Shown here in pieces: positions 1-11,689 of a DNA stretch of 64,000 bases. Each line of letters opens with the position of its first letter. Position 1 is the first letter of the stretch. This DNA is from Watersipora subatra (taxonomy: Eukaryota; Bryozoa; Gymnolaemata; Cheilostomatida; Watersiporidae). The DNA is taken from the NCBI RefSeq assembly GCF_963576615.1, contig NC_088708.1:29581191-29645190 (forward strand), given 5' to 3'. The notes beneath the pieces are model-generated. The model was not told the DNA's origin. It did no database searches and saw nothing but the letters and a program-made list of their open reading frames with translations. Made by a program: the position numbers and the translations under genes.

Positions 1-57
1 CCATACCAGTAGCCATACCTGTAGCCATACCAGTAGCCATACCGGTAGCCATACCAG
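1..57. repeat. 12-bp tandem repeat, window edge
   Basis: About 4.7 copies of a 12-base unit (CCATACCAGTAG with single-base variants). The array starts outside the window, so its full length is unknown. Confidence 0.85.
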
Positions 58-554
58 TTCAATTAGGTATTACAACAAAATATAGTAAACAATCGGCAGC
101 TTCAACACAGTGATTTTATGGCTGACATTAAAATGTGAAACCTATTTCTTTTGTGGCACTTGATATGCTACACAAATATTTTTAAAAGCTCTGCAAATTT
201 CCCCTTTGCAATCAATCTTTTGGGTTTCTCTCTACCTAATCAATACTCTGCACTGAGAGGGTGTTGGATCAATCGACCGCCATCACCAGGAAGTATGTTA
301 CTGGCTTGTCGCTATGATAGCGAGTGAATGATGAATTGAGTTACATCAATAAATAATCTTTGTGGTAGTCTATGTGAGTTGAAGATACTCGTTTGTAATA
401 GCACAGAGTATTGACATTTTCATTTTCAATTTGTTTATGCAAACAGTCATGTGATTACTCCAATATGATAGTGCTATGGTCTAATTGATCTATTCAGGGC
501 TATGTCCCGACTTTGAGGGCATAGTAGACTCATGAACGTTGCTATGTAGTTACG
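58..554. other. Spacer without recognised feature
   Basis: No exon, RNA gene or repeat was recognised here. It separates the 12-bp array from the large 21-bp minisatellite. Confidence 0.5.
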
Positions 555-2630
555 TACCATTGTTCACTGGTCTCATACCATCATTTAGTAGTCTCATACC
601 ATCATTTAGTGGTCCCATATCATCATTTAGTAGTCTCATACCATCATTTAGTAGTCTCATACCATCATTTAGTGGTCTCATACCATCATTTAGTGGTCCC
701 ATATCATCATTTATTAGCCTCATACCATCATTTAGTAGTCTCATACCATCATCTAGTGGTCTCATACCATCATTTAGTGGTCCCATATCATCATTTAGTA
801 GCCTCATACCATCATTTAGTAGTCTCATACCATCATTTAGTGGTCTCATACCATCATTTAGTGGTCCCATATCATCATTTATTAGCCTCATACCATCATT
901 TAGTGGTCCCATATCATCATTTAGTGGTCCCATACCATCATTTAGTAGTCTCATACCATCATTTAGTAGTCTCATACCATCATTTAGTGGTCTCATACCA
1001 TCATTTAATGGTCCCATATCATCATTTAGTGGTCCCATACCATCATTTAGTAGTCTCATACCATCATTTAGTGGTCTCATACCATCATTTAGTGGTCTCA
1101 TACCATCATTTAGTGGTCTCATACCATCATTTAGTGGTCCCATATCATCATTTATTAGCCTCATACCATCATTTAGTAGTCTCATACCATCATCTAGTGG
1201 TCTCATACCATCATTTAGTGGTCCCATATCATCATTTAGTAGCCTCATACCATCATTTAGTAGTCTCATACCATCATTTAGTGGTCTCATACCATCATTT
1301 AGTGGTCTCATACCATCATTTAGTGGTCTCATACCATCATTTAGTGGTCCCATACCATCATTTAGTGGTCCCATATCATCATTTAGTAGCCTCATACCAT
1401 CATTTAGTAGTCTCATACCATCATTTAGTAGTCTCATACCATCATCTAGTGGTCTCATACCATCATTTAGTGGTCCCATATCATCATTTAGTAGCCTCAT
1501 ACCATCATTTAGTAGTCTCATACCATCATTTAGTGGTCTCATACCATCATTTAGTGGTCCCATATCATCATTTATTAGCCTCATACCATCATTTAGTGGT
1601 CCCATATCATCATTTAGTGGTCCCATATCATCATTTAGTAGCCTCATACCATCATTTAGTAGTCTCATACCATCATTTAGTAGTCTCATACCATCATCTA
1701 GTGGTCTCATACCATCATTTAGTGGTCTCATATCATCATTTAGTAGTCTCATACCATCATCTAGTGGTCTCATACCATCATTTAGTGGTCCCATATCATC
1801 ATTTAGTAGCCTCATACCATCATTTAGTGGTCCCATATCATCATTTAGTAGCCTCATACCATCATTTAGTAGTCTCATACCATCATTTAGTGGTCTCATA
1901 CCATCATTTAGTGGTCCCATATCATCATTTATTAGCCTCATACCATCATTTAGTGGTCCCATATCATCATTTAGTGGTCCCATATCATCATTTAGTAGCC
2001 TCATACCATCATTTAGTAGTCTCATACCATCATTTAGTAGTCTCATACCATCATCTAGTGGTCTCATACCATCATTTAGTGGTCTCATATCATCATTTAG
2101 TAGTCTCATACCATCATCTAGTGGTCTCATACCATCATTTAGTGGTCCCATATCATCATTTAGTAGCCTCATACCATCATTTAGTGGTCCCATATCATCA
2201 TTTAGTAGCCTCATACCATCATTTAGTAGTCTCATACCATCATTTAGTGGTCTCATACCATCATTTAGTGGTCCCATACCATCATTTAGTGGTCCCATAT
2301 CATCATTTAGTAGCCTCATACCATCATTTAGTAGTCTCATACCATCATTTAGGGGTCTCATACCATCATTTAGTGGTCTCATATCATCATTTAGTAGCCT
2401 CATACCATCATTTAGTGGTCCCATATCATCATTTAGTGGTCCCATATCATCATTTAGTAGCCTCATACCATCATTTAGTAGTCTCATACCATCATTTAGT
2501 AGTCTCATACCATCATCTAGTAGTCTCATACCATCATTTAGTGGTCTCATACCATCATTTAGTGGTCTCATATCATCATTTAGTGGTCTCATACCTCCAT
2601 TTGGTAGTCTTATACTTCCTTTTAGTACTT
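555..2630. repeat. 21-bp minisatellite, about 98 copies
   Basis: The array is built on a 21-base unit with core CATACCATCATTTAG followed by a variable TGGTC/AGTCT/TGGTCC/TAGCC joint. Because 21 is a multiple of three and the unit has no stop in several frames, open frames of about 700 codons run through it on both strands with heptapeptide repeats such as LIPSFSG. These are products of periodicity, not genes. The marker variant TTTATTAGCC recurs at 1571 and 1928, exactly 357 bp (17 units) apart, inside two near-identical blocks, so there is a higher-order repeat. The right edge decays gradually from about 2590. Confidence 0.95.
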
Positions 2631-2743
2631 TTATGAATGATTTAAGCAAAACTGTTTTGAAAATTCATACAAGTTTTGAGATATTGCGTGGCGGTGCGGT
2701 TGTGTCATGGTGGTATACAACTACTGACTATATCAGCAGTTAA

Positions 2744-3934
2744 CTGTGTACCAGACAACGCCAACAAATAAAAAACATTATAAACTAGTGACCTTTGCAT
2801 CACTTGCTAAAGTTATCAAAAAAAATCTAACAGTTAAAATAACCTAAAGGTCTTGTTACTGATTTTGGTCATTTATAAATAACAAATGCAACCAAGCTAG
2901 CAATATGACACGGCACGCTTGGTTTGTTAAGCACAGTTACGGTTGCCATAACCAAGTAGCATAGAGGCTACAGTTCTCTAGCACAATTATGCAAATGCTT
3001 AGAATGTGCTTGCAGTTGAATTTTTTAGGTCGCTATCACATACAATATTCTATACGCATTGCAGGAATAAAACAAAAGAGAGTGTGTTAGCAATTGAGGA
3101 TATCATAATTTATTTGTGTAGCGCTGCAGTTCTTTCATCATAACAGAGCTTTCATCGCAATGCCGCTCCCTTCAAACTTTGCCCAATAGCGATGCATCAC
3201 GCAGTTTCCTACCTGTTTTCAGAAAGCAGCAAAATTAAACTTCAGGCATTAAATTTAAACAAACAAACTTTCTGTTGATCTATGTACTTGTACTTGATGT
3301 CATAGTCCTGTTGTGCAAACGCCTAGGCTTATTTCTCATTTTGACAGCTGAGTACTGTGTTTAACGTTGGAATACTTGTGTCCAACTGCTATAGTAAAAC
3401 AGTGTGTGAACCAAATTGCTTATTTTAGACCGGCTTGCATTACTATTTTCAGCATAAAACAATGTATTCTGTTTGCATATTCCACTTTCCATATTGCTTG
3501 TTACAATTATAGGATATTGTCATTCGAGTTAGTAATTGTAATAATTTCAATGTTAAAAGGAGAGTGCTCAACCTCCTTTCAAACAGCGAGAAAATTTTTA
3601 TCATTGTTATAGTGGCATCATTAATCAACAAGCAAAAAATATGAATTGATTGCAACCTTGCATTTGAGTGTTCTGTTTTGGTATATAGTGTACTGAGGTT
3701 GCTATCACAGTAATTAGAAAAGGATGGGCAAATCAAAAAGTATTCTAAAGATATAAATACATAAACCAATAAAATGAATAACATAGAAATAAATAAAAAA
3801 AACATTTGAAGAAGTTTACCAACTACTTTATATAAAAACTGATGTTATTTAGGTAAATAACATTTATGTCAGGACGAAACTACTAGAATGCTAACATGCT
3901 CCATTCAACTGTAAGAAAAGACAACATTGTCAGA
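2744..3934. other. Spacer without recognised feature
   Basis: AT-rich DNA. Short ORFs of 81 and 118 codons on opposite strands overlap each other, have biased AT-rich translations and match no family I know. I see no gene here. Confidence 0.5.
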
Positions 3935-6570
3935 TAATATTACCATATCATCATATTACCATATTATCATGTTATTGTATCATCATATTATTATTATACT
4001 ATCCTATCATTATATTGTCAAAGCATCATATTATCATATCATTATAATGTCAAAGCAACATATTAACATATCATTATATTGTCAAAGTATCATATTATTT
4101 TACTGCCCATAAATGACAAATCACTATATTGGCCAAAAATTTCAAAACCTATATTTTTGCATTTTCTAAATGTTAGGACTGATGACTATGATATGGCAAA
4201 ATTTTATTTTTCTCCCTCTTCTGGAAAGTACATTTCCAGCGCTGCAAAAACACTGCATTGGCACATTCGAAATAGTAAATAAATGACAAAACAATGCATT
4301 GCACAAATTCCATACAGCTTAGTTGATTACATTCAATGAATGGCATTCTGCTTTTACCTCTTTGGTGCAACATCAAACAAAAACACTCCTATCTCAGTCA
4401 GATGAAATATTTTAAATAATACTTAATCCAATTCTTCACTCACACAAAACCTAATCCTATGCCTTAGTCACTTATGAGTCAAAATTCCTTCTTTGATCTT
4501 AATCCCGCTTCTCCCTCCTTATGAGACGAAATTACTCCTTTTAAGTGAGCAGTCGGGCTTAATTGCTTTATTTTAATTTCAAATATCATACTTCATTCTT
4601 AATCTGTAAGTTACTTGTGACGGTTGTCTCATTTCGATATCATGGCTTACTCATCTGTCACTGCAACTCGGAAACCAAGGAGGCGTTTAATAGAAGATGA
4701 TAGCGTGAATTTAAACTCTGAGCTTCCACCAAATTCTCTGAGAAATGGTAAGTTTAATAACATTAGTTTAAGATTTTATCATCTCTATATTTTGTCTTGT
4801 TTCATAGAAGTACGTTGTGGATATCACTAACTTTATCATTATATACTTTTCCTTGTTTAATAAGAGCACATCAATGATAACACTGAATTTTTCCACTCAT
4901 TGGCCTTTCATTTTCTTCCAGACAATTTTTTGTTGCAGACGATCAAAGCCTGACCATTGCTAACGTAGCTGCTGACAGCACTATCCCTAAAAAGAGACGA
5001 ACTGCAGCCGACAAGAGCAAACATGACATAGAGAAGCATCCTCTGAGACCTCCAAGCCAGTGTCTAAAACGATGTATCAACCAAGTAGGACAACTGCGTC
5101 GCATACAGGTTTGGCAAGATTATTGGAAATTACACTACAATTACAGGAAGCAATGCATGTGGAATCTGATAATTCGTAAGCCAACAGCAAAAGCAACGAC
5201 GTCATCTCGATCATGGGATATAAGCTACATGTATTATCTTCCTCTTGACAGCGGAAACAAGGTTGAAGTGTGTAAAATATTTTTCCTCGCTACATTGGGC
5301 TATCCAAAGACCAGCTTCATAATTCAGGAACTTCTCAAGATACCTGCATCGAGCCTAACACCACCAGCTGACAAACGAGGCAAAGCGACACCCTCCCATG
5401 CATTAACATCTGAGACAGTAAAATTAATTCAAGATCATATAAAATCCTTCAATCCCTGTATCTCACACTATCGACGCGAGCATGCACCCAAGAGACTGTA
5501 TCTGCCTAGTGAACTGACCGAGAAGGTCATGCATTCCGATTACATCCAGACACACCCAAACAATGCCTGTTGTTACATGACATACACAAAACATGTATCA
5601 CAACTTAACATCGGGTTTGTAAAGCTTGACGAGGAAGAATGTGAACTTGGCATGCAACTTGCTAAGGCAATTCACGACATCGATGAGAATTGTGAGTGCA
5701 AGGAAGATTGTGCGATTTGCTTACAAAAGCACAATCATATAGCTGATTATACGAAAGCAAGACAATCTTACCTGGATGACTCAAGCGAAATTGTGTTAGA
5801 CAAGATTGTCCGGAGCGTTGACTTGCAGAAAGTCATAATGTTGCCGCGGTTGCCAGGAGTGAAGTCCGTTTGCTTCACTAAATGTATCATTGCCTTCCAT
5901 CTAACATTTTCTCCAGTGAAGGCATATGCTAAGGATATGAAAACAACATCTATGGTGTGGCATGAAGGACTGGCCGGTCGCAAGTGTGAGGAAATAGCAT
6001 CCATGTACAATAAGGCTCTCTTAGTTGATCGAGATGACAACAACATCACATATTACACGGATAATTGTTCATCGCAGAACAATAATTGGGGACTAATCAC
6101 TACCATGATCCAAATTGTGAACTCAGGACGTATCAATGCTTCAGAAATAACATTTAAATTTCTAGAAGCTGGACATACTTTCATGTCCGCCGATTCCGTT
6201 CACGCTTCGGTCAAAAGTCAAATGAAAGCCATGAAAGATGTATTTGACTTTGGAGATTTCTGTAAATGCATAGAGCAGACTGGAGCAAAGGTAGTCGTTC
6301 CACACTGTGAAGACTTCAAAAACTACCAAGGCCAACAGAGTAGTGTAAAAATAAACAAGGCAGGACGCACACATCTTTCTAAGATGAAGTCGCTTCAATT
6401 CAGAAGAGGGAGCACGTAATATAATATTATGGTGCTCAGGTAATATGATAGATATGACGACATAATTTGATAATATGATGATTGATGAGATGGTAATACG
6501 GTAACATAATAATATGATAACATGATGATATACAATATCAACATATCATTAGTATCATAATATGATACAC
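3935..6570 (+). mobile_element. Candidate transposon with DUF7869-like gene and inverted ATCATATT-rich termini
   Basis: A two-exon gene of an invertebrate multi-copy family is bracketed by two arrays. The left array (about 3935-4105) uses words such as ATCATATTACCATATTATC and holds three copies of a longer block ending TATTGTCAAAG. The right array (about 6425-6565) reads as the reverse complement of the same vocabulary. The arrangement looks like imperfect, repeat-built terminal inverted repeats around one coding unit. No clean end motif or target duplication could be fixed, so the borders are approximate. That it is mobile is inferred from the family being multi-copy and from the inverted flanks. 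Confidence 0.5.
4642..6419 (+). CDS. DUF7869-like protein, two exons, RNase H-fold candidate
   Basis: Exon 1 is 4642-4747 and exon 2 is 4939-6419; donor GTAAGT and acceptor TTGTTGCAG join in phase 1 to give about 528 residues. The ATG at 4642 is the first in frame. Residues about 50-56 hold a basic PKKRR nuclear-localisation-like stretch. A WHEG motif sits near residue 376, YTDNCSSQNNNW near 407 and GHTFMSADSVH near 447. These match, from memory, a widespread invertebrate multi-copy family often labelled DUF7869, in which the spaced Asp and His residues suggest an RNase H-like nuclease or transposase. No function has been shown for it that I know of. The frame is intact with good splice sites, so the copy may be young or under selection. 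It is unlike the host genes nearby and sits between inverted AT-rich arrays. Confidence 0.75.
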
Positions 6571-7164
6571 CAAACGAAGGAACACAGTCTCTCGTAAAAC
6601 AAAAACAACGAATAAGCTTACTCCGATAAACTCATTTTTATAAATCCACACAATCCTTGCGAAATTTTAAAAATTATCATCACTGATTGTGGACAGCACT
6701 CACATGATCTATCAATTGTCAGAGTCATGGAGTTGTTTCAATAATTTTATCTGCTCAATATAAGCTACATACAACCAGCGCTGGTGGCTGATGGACAGCT
6801 TCTGTCACACACAATTTTCTACCGATTCAAACAAAAGCGAGAAACTAATTTAAAGGCTAATCTATTTTTCTGCACCTAATAGATTATTGAACTGACAGCT
6901 CTAGTCTACAGGTAGTCTCAACTAATAACCTCATCAAGTTACCACATTTCTCAATGCTAATTCAAGCAACTCTTTTTGTGGCGTATTTTGAAGCAACACA
7001 TCAAAATAATAAATATAGAAAGGTTCCATATCAATTGAACTGAATACCTGAATAGCTTTGTCTTAATAGCTCGCCAAGAGCATGCAATTTTACATGATAG
7101 TCGCCATTCAAAATACACTGTACAAGACAACATGGCTGTTTGGAATAGCATGTTGCACAGCTTT
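6571..7164. other. Spacer without recognised feature
   Basis: No conserved exon or element was recognised. A 73-codon minus-strand ORF (6957-7178) resembles no known protein. Confidence 0.45.
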
Positions 7165-7620
7165 TTGATGATTCGCATTTACAATACATCCTACACATTT
7201 ACAATACATTCTACACATTTACAATACATTCTACACATTTACAATACATTCTACACATTTACAATACATTCTGCACATTCACAATACATTCTACACATTT
7301 ACAATACATTCTGCACATTCACAATACATTCTACACATTTACAATACATCCTACACATTTACAATACATTCTACACATTCACAATACATTCTACACATTT
7401 ACAATACATTCTACACACTTACAACACATTCTACACATTTACAATACATTCTATACATTTACAACACATTCTCCATATTTACAACACATTCTATACATTT
7501 ACAACACATTCTCCATATTTACAACACATTCTACACATTTACAACACATTCTCCACATTTACAATACATTCTACACATTTACAATACATTCTACACATTT
7601 ACAACACATTCTGCACTTTC
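7165..7620. repeat. 20-bp minisatellite
   Basis: About 22 copies of a 20-base unit with core ACACATTTACAATACATTCT. The 166-codon plus-strand ORF across it is a repeat read-through whose 20-residue period equals three units. Some units near 7470-7540 carry CTCCATA in place of CTACACA, showing local homogenisation. Confidence 0.95.
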
Positions 7621-8194
7621 AAAGATAGATAAGTCATTAGTGCATATAGTCACTAATATTTAGAAATGTTTTGCTGCTAAACCTTTTTTTCTAGCGTGGG
7701 TGAGCAGTGCCTTGTTTTTGTAAAGGGTTTTTATGAGAAGAGCAGAACAAAATGTTGACTGAAATATTTGAATTTAACCAGTTCAACTTATAGCAAACGC
7801 TATTACATCATTCTTGAAATTCGCTTCACAGAGCTTTCGGTTCAAGTAGCTTAAATCGATGATGATGTTGATGAATGTAGATCGTTGGAGCAGGCGTTTA
7901 ACACAAGATCTTTATCAACTCAAGATAGATTTACTTTCTCTTACATCATCGTAAGTCAGTATGATTCAGATTCATTCAGCACCATTTATTGAAATTGACG
8001 AAGTTCAGCATAAAACATAAAACAACTGATGGTTAATGTAAAATACAAAAGAAAACGCACCGACATTGTAAATTCATTTCATAAACACAGGCCTGGCAGC
8101 ATTTATGTACATGAAGACACTTGTAAACCATGAATTTAAGACAATTCAGAGCTGACTAACAATGTGCAGATATAATACACTGTTAGGACATTCC
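7621..8194. other. Downstream region of TXNDC17
   Basis: No separate gene was seen. The part next to 8194 is the likely 3' untranslated region of TXNDC17, ending near the poly(A) signal at 7985-7990. Confidence 0.5.
7985..7990 (-). terminator. Poly(A) signal for TXNDC17
   Basis: AATAAA on the minus strand about 205 bases past the TXNDC17 stop codon. It is the first canonical hexamer found downstream. Confidence 0.5.
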
Positions 8195-11100
8195 TCAGAC
8201 ACCCTGCTTCTTCAGAAACAGACTGACAGTTGCACTGTTCTTGCATTCTTCTTCACCTAGACGCTCGCTCTGCAAAAAGACACCATTTCAGCTAGCTATT
8301 ACACCAATTCTTATTGATATTGTGCTCACCTGTGGTTAGCACTCTCTACAGGCTTGTCTTAAGTTTTTTAAGCTAAAAGCAATATTTTAGAATATACGAG
8401 GAAGGAGATGAACCAGAAAGACTCGGCTTGTAGCAATGCACCCAATTGTGATTGAATGACCACTTTAGGAAGGTCAGGGTTTATACAGATTACATGTAAA
8501 AAGAAACAACTCTGTAGTTAAACAATGCACCATAACACTTGTGTTTAGATGTGTTTAAAGTGCGTCACTTTCAAATAGAAACTACAGTATATTTGCTCAG
8601 AATATCAAGCAGTAGTGGATTTTTAAATCTGATTGGACAATAACACAGTAGAGTTGAGCGTGCATGACTTGCAATAAACAACAACTCAATTTTTTACCAA
8701 CTTATTATCATAAGGGAAGACAACTCTATAATGCATAAATTACGCTGTTTTCTCCTTTAAAATGACCATATACAGTATGCCATAAAATACAAACGATCCA
8801 GAGTGCTTAGCTAAATATTCTGTTTCCAATGCTTATACGTATATCGGAAAGTATGATCAAGGAATGTTTATCATCCTGCTAAGTTATATGGAATATGGAG
8901 TATTACCGAACTGAACCGACAGTTCTGTTAGTGATGATACAGCTTTAATCTGTGGGAGGGCGATACTCCCTAATATACTTTTCACATTAGATTAATCCTG
9001 AAAACCATCCTGAAAAGCAAACAAATTCGGCTACAAATTGCAACAAAAATGTATTTTATATCCAGTGGCATTGTATATGTTTCTAGAAGCTGTTGGTTGT
9101 TCAAGAAAGTGTTAAAATGATTTATAGAATTTAACTCGGAGCTGCTAAGCGTGTATATTAAAATCAAGTCTAATAATTGCAAACAAACAGCTAATTCAAT
9201 TTATGACACCTGTCATGTCTGGCATGCTGACACAAATGCACTTGATAATAGTCCTAACATACAAATGATATGAGATGAGAGAAGCAGAAGGATTAGACAG
9301 GCGGCAGGTTCAGCTGAAAGTTGACTTGTAAGGATACCATTCCTTGATTAGTGTATAGCATATGCCTACCTGGCCCCATCTCATGAGTGTAGGTAAGCAT
9401 TTCACACCATAATCGGACTTCAGTTTGTTTCCTGAAACTTCTTTCCAGCTGCAAACAAACATAACTTCACAGAGAAATGTTGCTTCGCAAACAGATAAAA
9501 TTGAAACAGAATCTTTGCTGTGATCGAGATAAATAATCTACACTAAGTTTATTAAACTCTGTTTGTATAAGTGATAACATCTCCGATATGAAGACATGAA
9601 TTTAAACAGGCCTATGAGTGACCATTGTAAGATGAGCTGCAATAAAGGGATTAGATAGTAAAGGAAAGTGATGACCTCATATTTGGTAGCGGCTGTGGCC
9701 TAGATAGCACTCCTCCAGCAGGATGCATACAAGTAGTTCTTAACATCAAACACTCAAACTACTTTTGTGTGAAAACCACAAGTCTTTACAAACGTAATTA
9801 CATGTCTTTAGCAGTCTATGCTGCTGTTACACCATTGAACAAGGACTTACTTATGCTAGATTAAAGGCTACACTTAGAAGCTGACTCATCTAAGATGGAA
9901 GAGGATACTTTCAAAGTGACATAATCACCAGTGAATTTTCTGAGAACTGCTTCCCAACCTGTAGAGCACAGGCTAAATCCTCCAGACCGCTATGCCAATG
10001 ATTACTTTGCCTTACAACTAGTCAAAGAAAATAACTTATATGAGTTGCCTTATCTTAGCTGTTAGAGTTGTGGCCACATGGGCAATAACTACTTGGTACT
10101 TACTAAGGTCGTTCTACACGAACTCTGATGAACTGAACTGCATCATTTAGCTCTCCAACAACAGACTCCACCACAGGATCAGCTATTAACATTAAAAAGG
10201 CTGGAATAGACTGAGAAGGCTAAATATTCACGTATATATTTTCTTCTGAAGCAACTCTGTAATTAGTATCTGCGCATAAATTTATACTTACAGTTCATGA
10301 AACTATATCAATTCTTGGCTAATAGAAAGCAGTCATCAATTACGTTGGAGAGTAAACCAAACCTGTTATAACACATGCCAGTAACAAAAATAAAGCTGCT
10401 GATAGCTGTGAAAAGGAACTTGTTTATCATGACAATACTTGGTGCCATCTCACACAGTACTCACATCCTTAACACAAGATCAACTATATTGCTGTAGGAT
10501 TATCCTATGAAAGAATGGCATGCAAGTAATTTAGAAAAATAGAAAACTGAACAGCTTTTCTTGAAGCGAACTACTACAGTACTTTCTTGAATATTCACTT
10601 AAATAGCTTCTCACCAATCCCTTAGAGACCAATCATTCCATAACTGCTTGATTAGTCAAAAACCACCCAGTATATTACTCACCAATCACTCTAGAGACCA
10701 CCCAGTATATTGATCACCAATCACTCTAGAGACCACCCAGTATATTACTCACTAATCACTCTAAGGACTACCCAGTATATTGATCACAATTCACGCTAGA
10801 GACCACGGAGTATATTACTCACCAATCACTCTAGAGACCACCTAGTATATTACTCACCAATCATGCTAGAGACCACCTAGTATATTACTCACCAATGACT
10901 CTAGAGACCACCTAGTATATTACTCACCAAACACTCTAGAGACCGCCTAGTATATTACTCACCAATCACTCTAGAGACCACCCAGTATATTACTCACTAA
11001 TCACTCTAGAGACCACCTAGTATATTACTCAACAATCAATCTAGAGACCACCTAGCATATTACTCACCAATCACGCTAGAGACTACCTAGTATATTGATC

Positions 11101-11584
11101 ACCAATGACTCTAGAGACCACCTAGTATATTGATCACAATTCACTCTAGAAACCACCTAGTATATTACTCACCAATCACTCTAGAGACCACCTAGTATAT
11201 TGATCACCAATTGCTTAAAGCTCAGCCATTATGGTACTCATCAAATTTTCATCATACATACACTACAGTACTTGTCAATCACTCATAGCATACCCACTAC
11301 ATTACCCACTAACACTCAAAACTCATCCACTGAAGTTATCATCAATCACTCGAAGTCTACCATCTAAATGTGTCAATAATCACTTGTTACTAGTCAAATC
11401 AGTATTCAGGAGTCTCTCTGCAACCTTTCACTCATTACTCACCGTCTCTACAGTCTGGACACCACGGTTCACCAGTTTCCTTTATAGTAGCAGAAAAAAA
11501 GATCACAGGTTTGTCCTGACATACTTTATCAATGATATCAAGAAATCCTTGTATTCCACAGATTTCTTTGATCCGTCTGGACAT
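8195..11584 (-). CDS. TXNDC17: Thioredoxin domain-containing protein 17 (TRP14)
   Basis: A cytosolic thioredoxin-fold oxidoreductase that reduces small disulfide substrates. The four minus-strand exons are 11584-11443, 10182-10104, 9448-9370 and 8269-8195. All junctions are GT-AG and keep frame, giving 124 residues (human protein 123). Residues 41-45 are WCPDC, the family's redox motif. Exon 2 gives a stretch beginning ADPVVESVVGEL, exon 3 contains PYWK split across the junction and CLPTLMRWGQ holding the cis-proline loop, and exon 4 ends in LFLKKQGV. Exons 2-4 are 75-79 bases, too short to show as long ORFs. The frame is open upstream of the chosen Met, so a slightly longer N-terminus is possible. 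Intron 1 carries a 35-bp tandem array. The next host gene to the right is TEKT1, on the other side of the LINE/LTR block. Confidence 0.93.
10655..11215. repeat. 35-bp minisatellite in TXNDC17 intron 1
   Basis: About 16 copies of a 35-base unit with core CCTAGTATATTACTCACCAA and CTCTAGAGAC joints. Variants replace TTACTC by TTGATC, and these cluster at both ends of the array. It lies wholly inside the first intron of TXNDC17. Confidence 0.93.
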
Positions 11585-11689
11585 TGTAGCAAACTTCAAC
11601 ACAATTGGAAATATCATCGATATTGTATGAATCACTCAGGTAGTCTCATCACTAAAAAGCCAACTAAAGAATAACTAAAAATGGGTTTA

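Noticed and set aside
539-2743. Three overlapping ORFs of 675-734 codons
   Set aside because: They exist only because the 21-bp unit has no stop in those frames. Translations are pure heptapeptide repeats, and frames on both strands are equally open.
5157-6419. ATG at 5157 as start of the DUF7869-like protein
   Set aside because: The frame is open upstream to an acceptor at 4938, and joins in phase to an ATG-bearing exon 1 with a strong donor. The upstream part also looks like the family (QVWQDYWKLHYNYRKQ).
7132-7632. 166-codon ORF
   Set aside because: Read-through of the 20-bp minisatellite.
10655-11215. CRISPR-like periodic array
   Set aside because: Head-to-tail tandem units with no unique spacers, in an animal intron.
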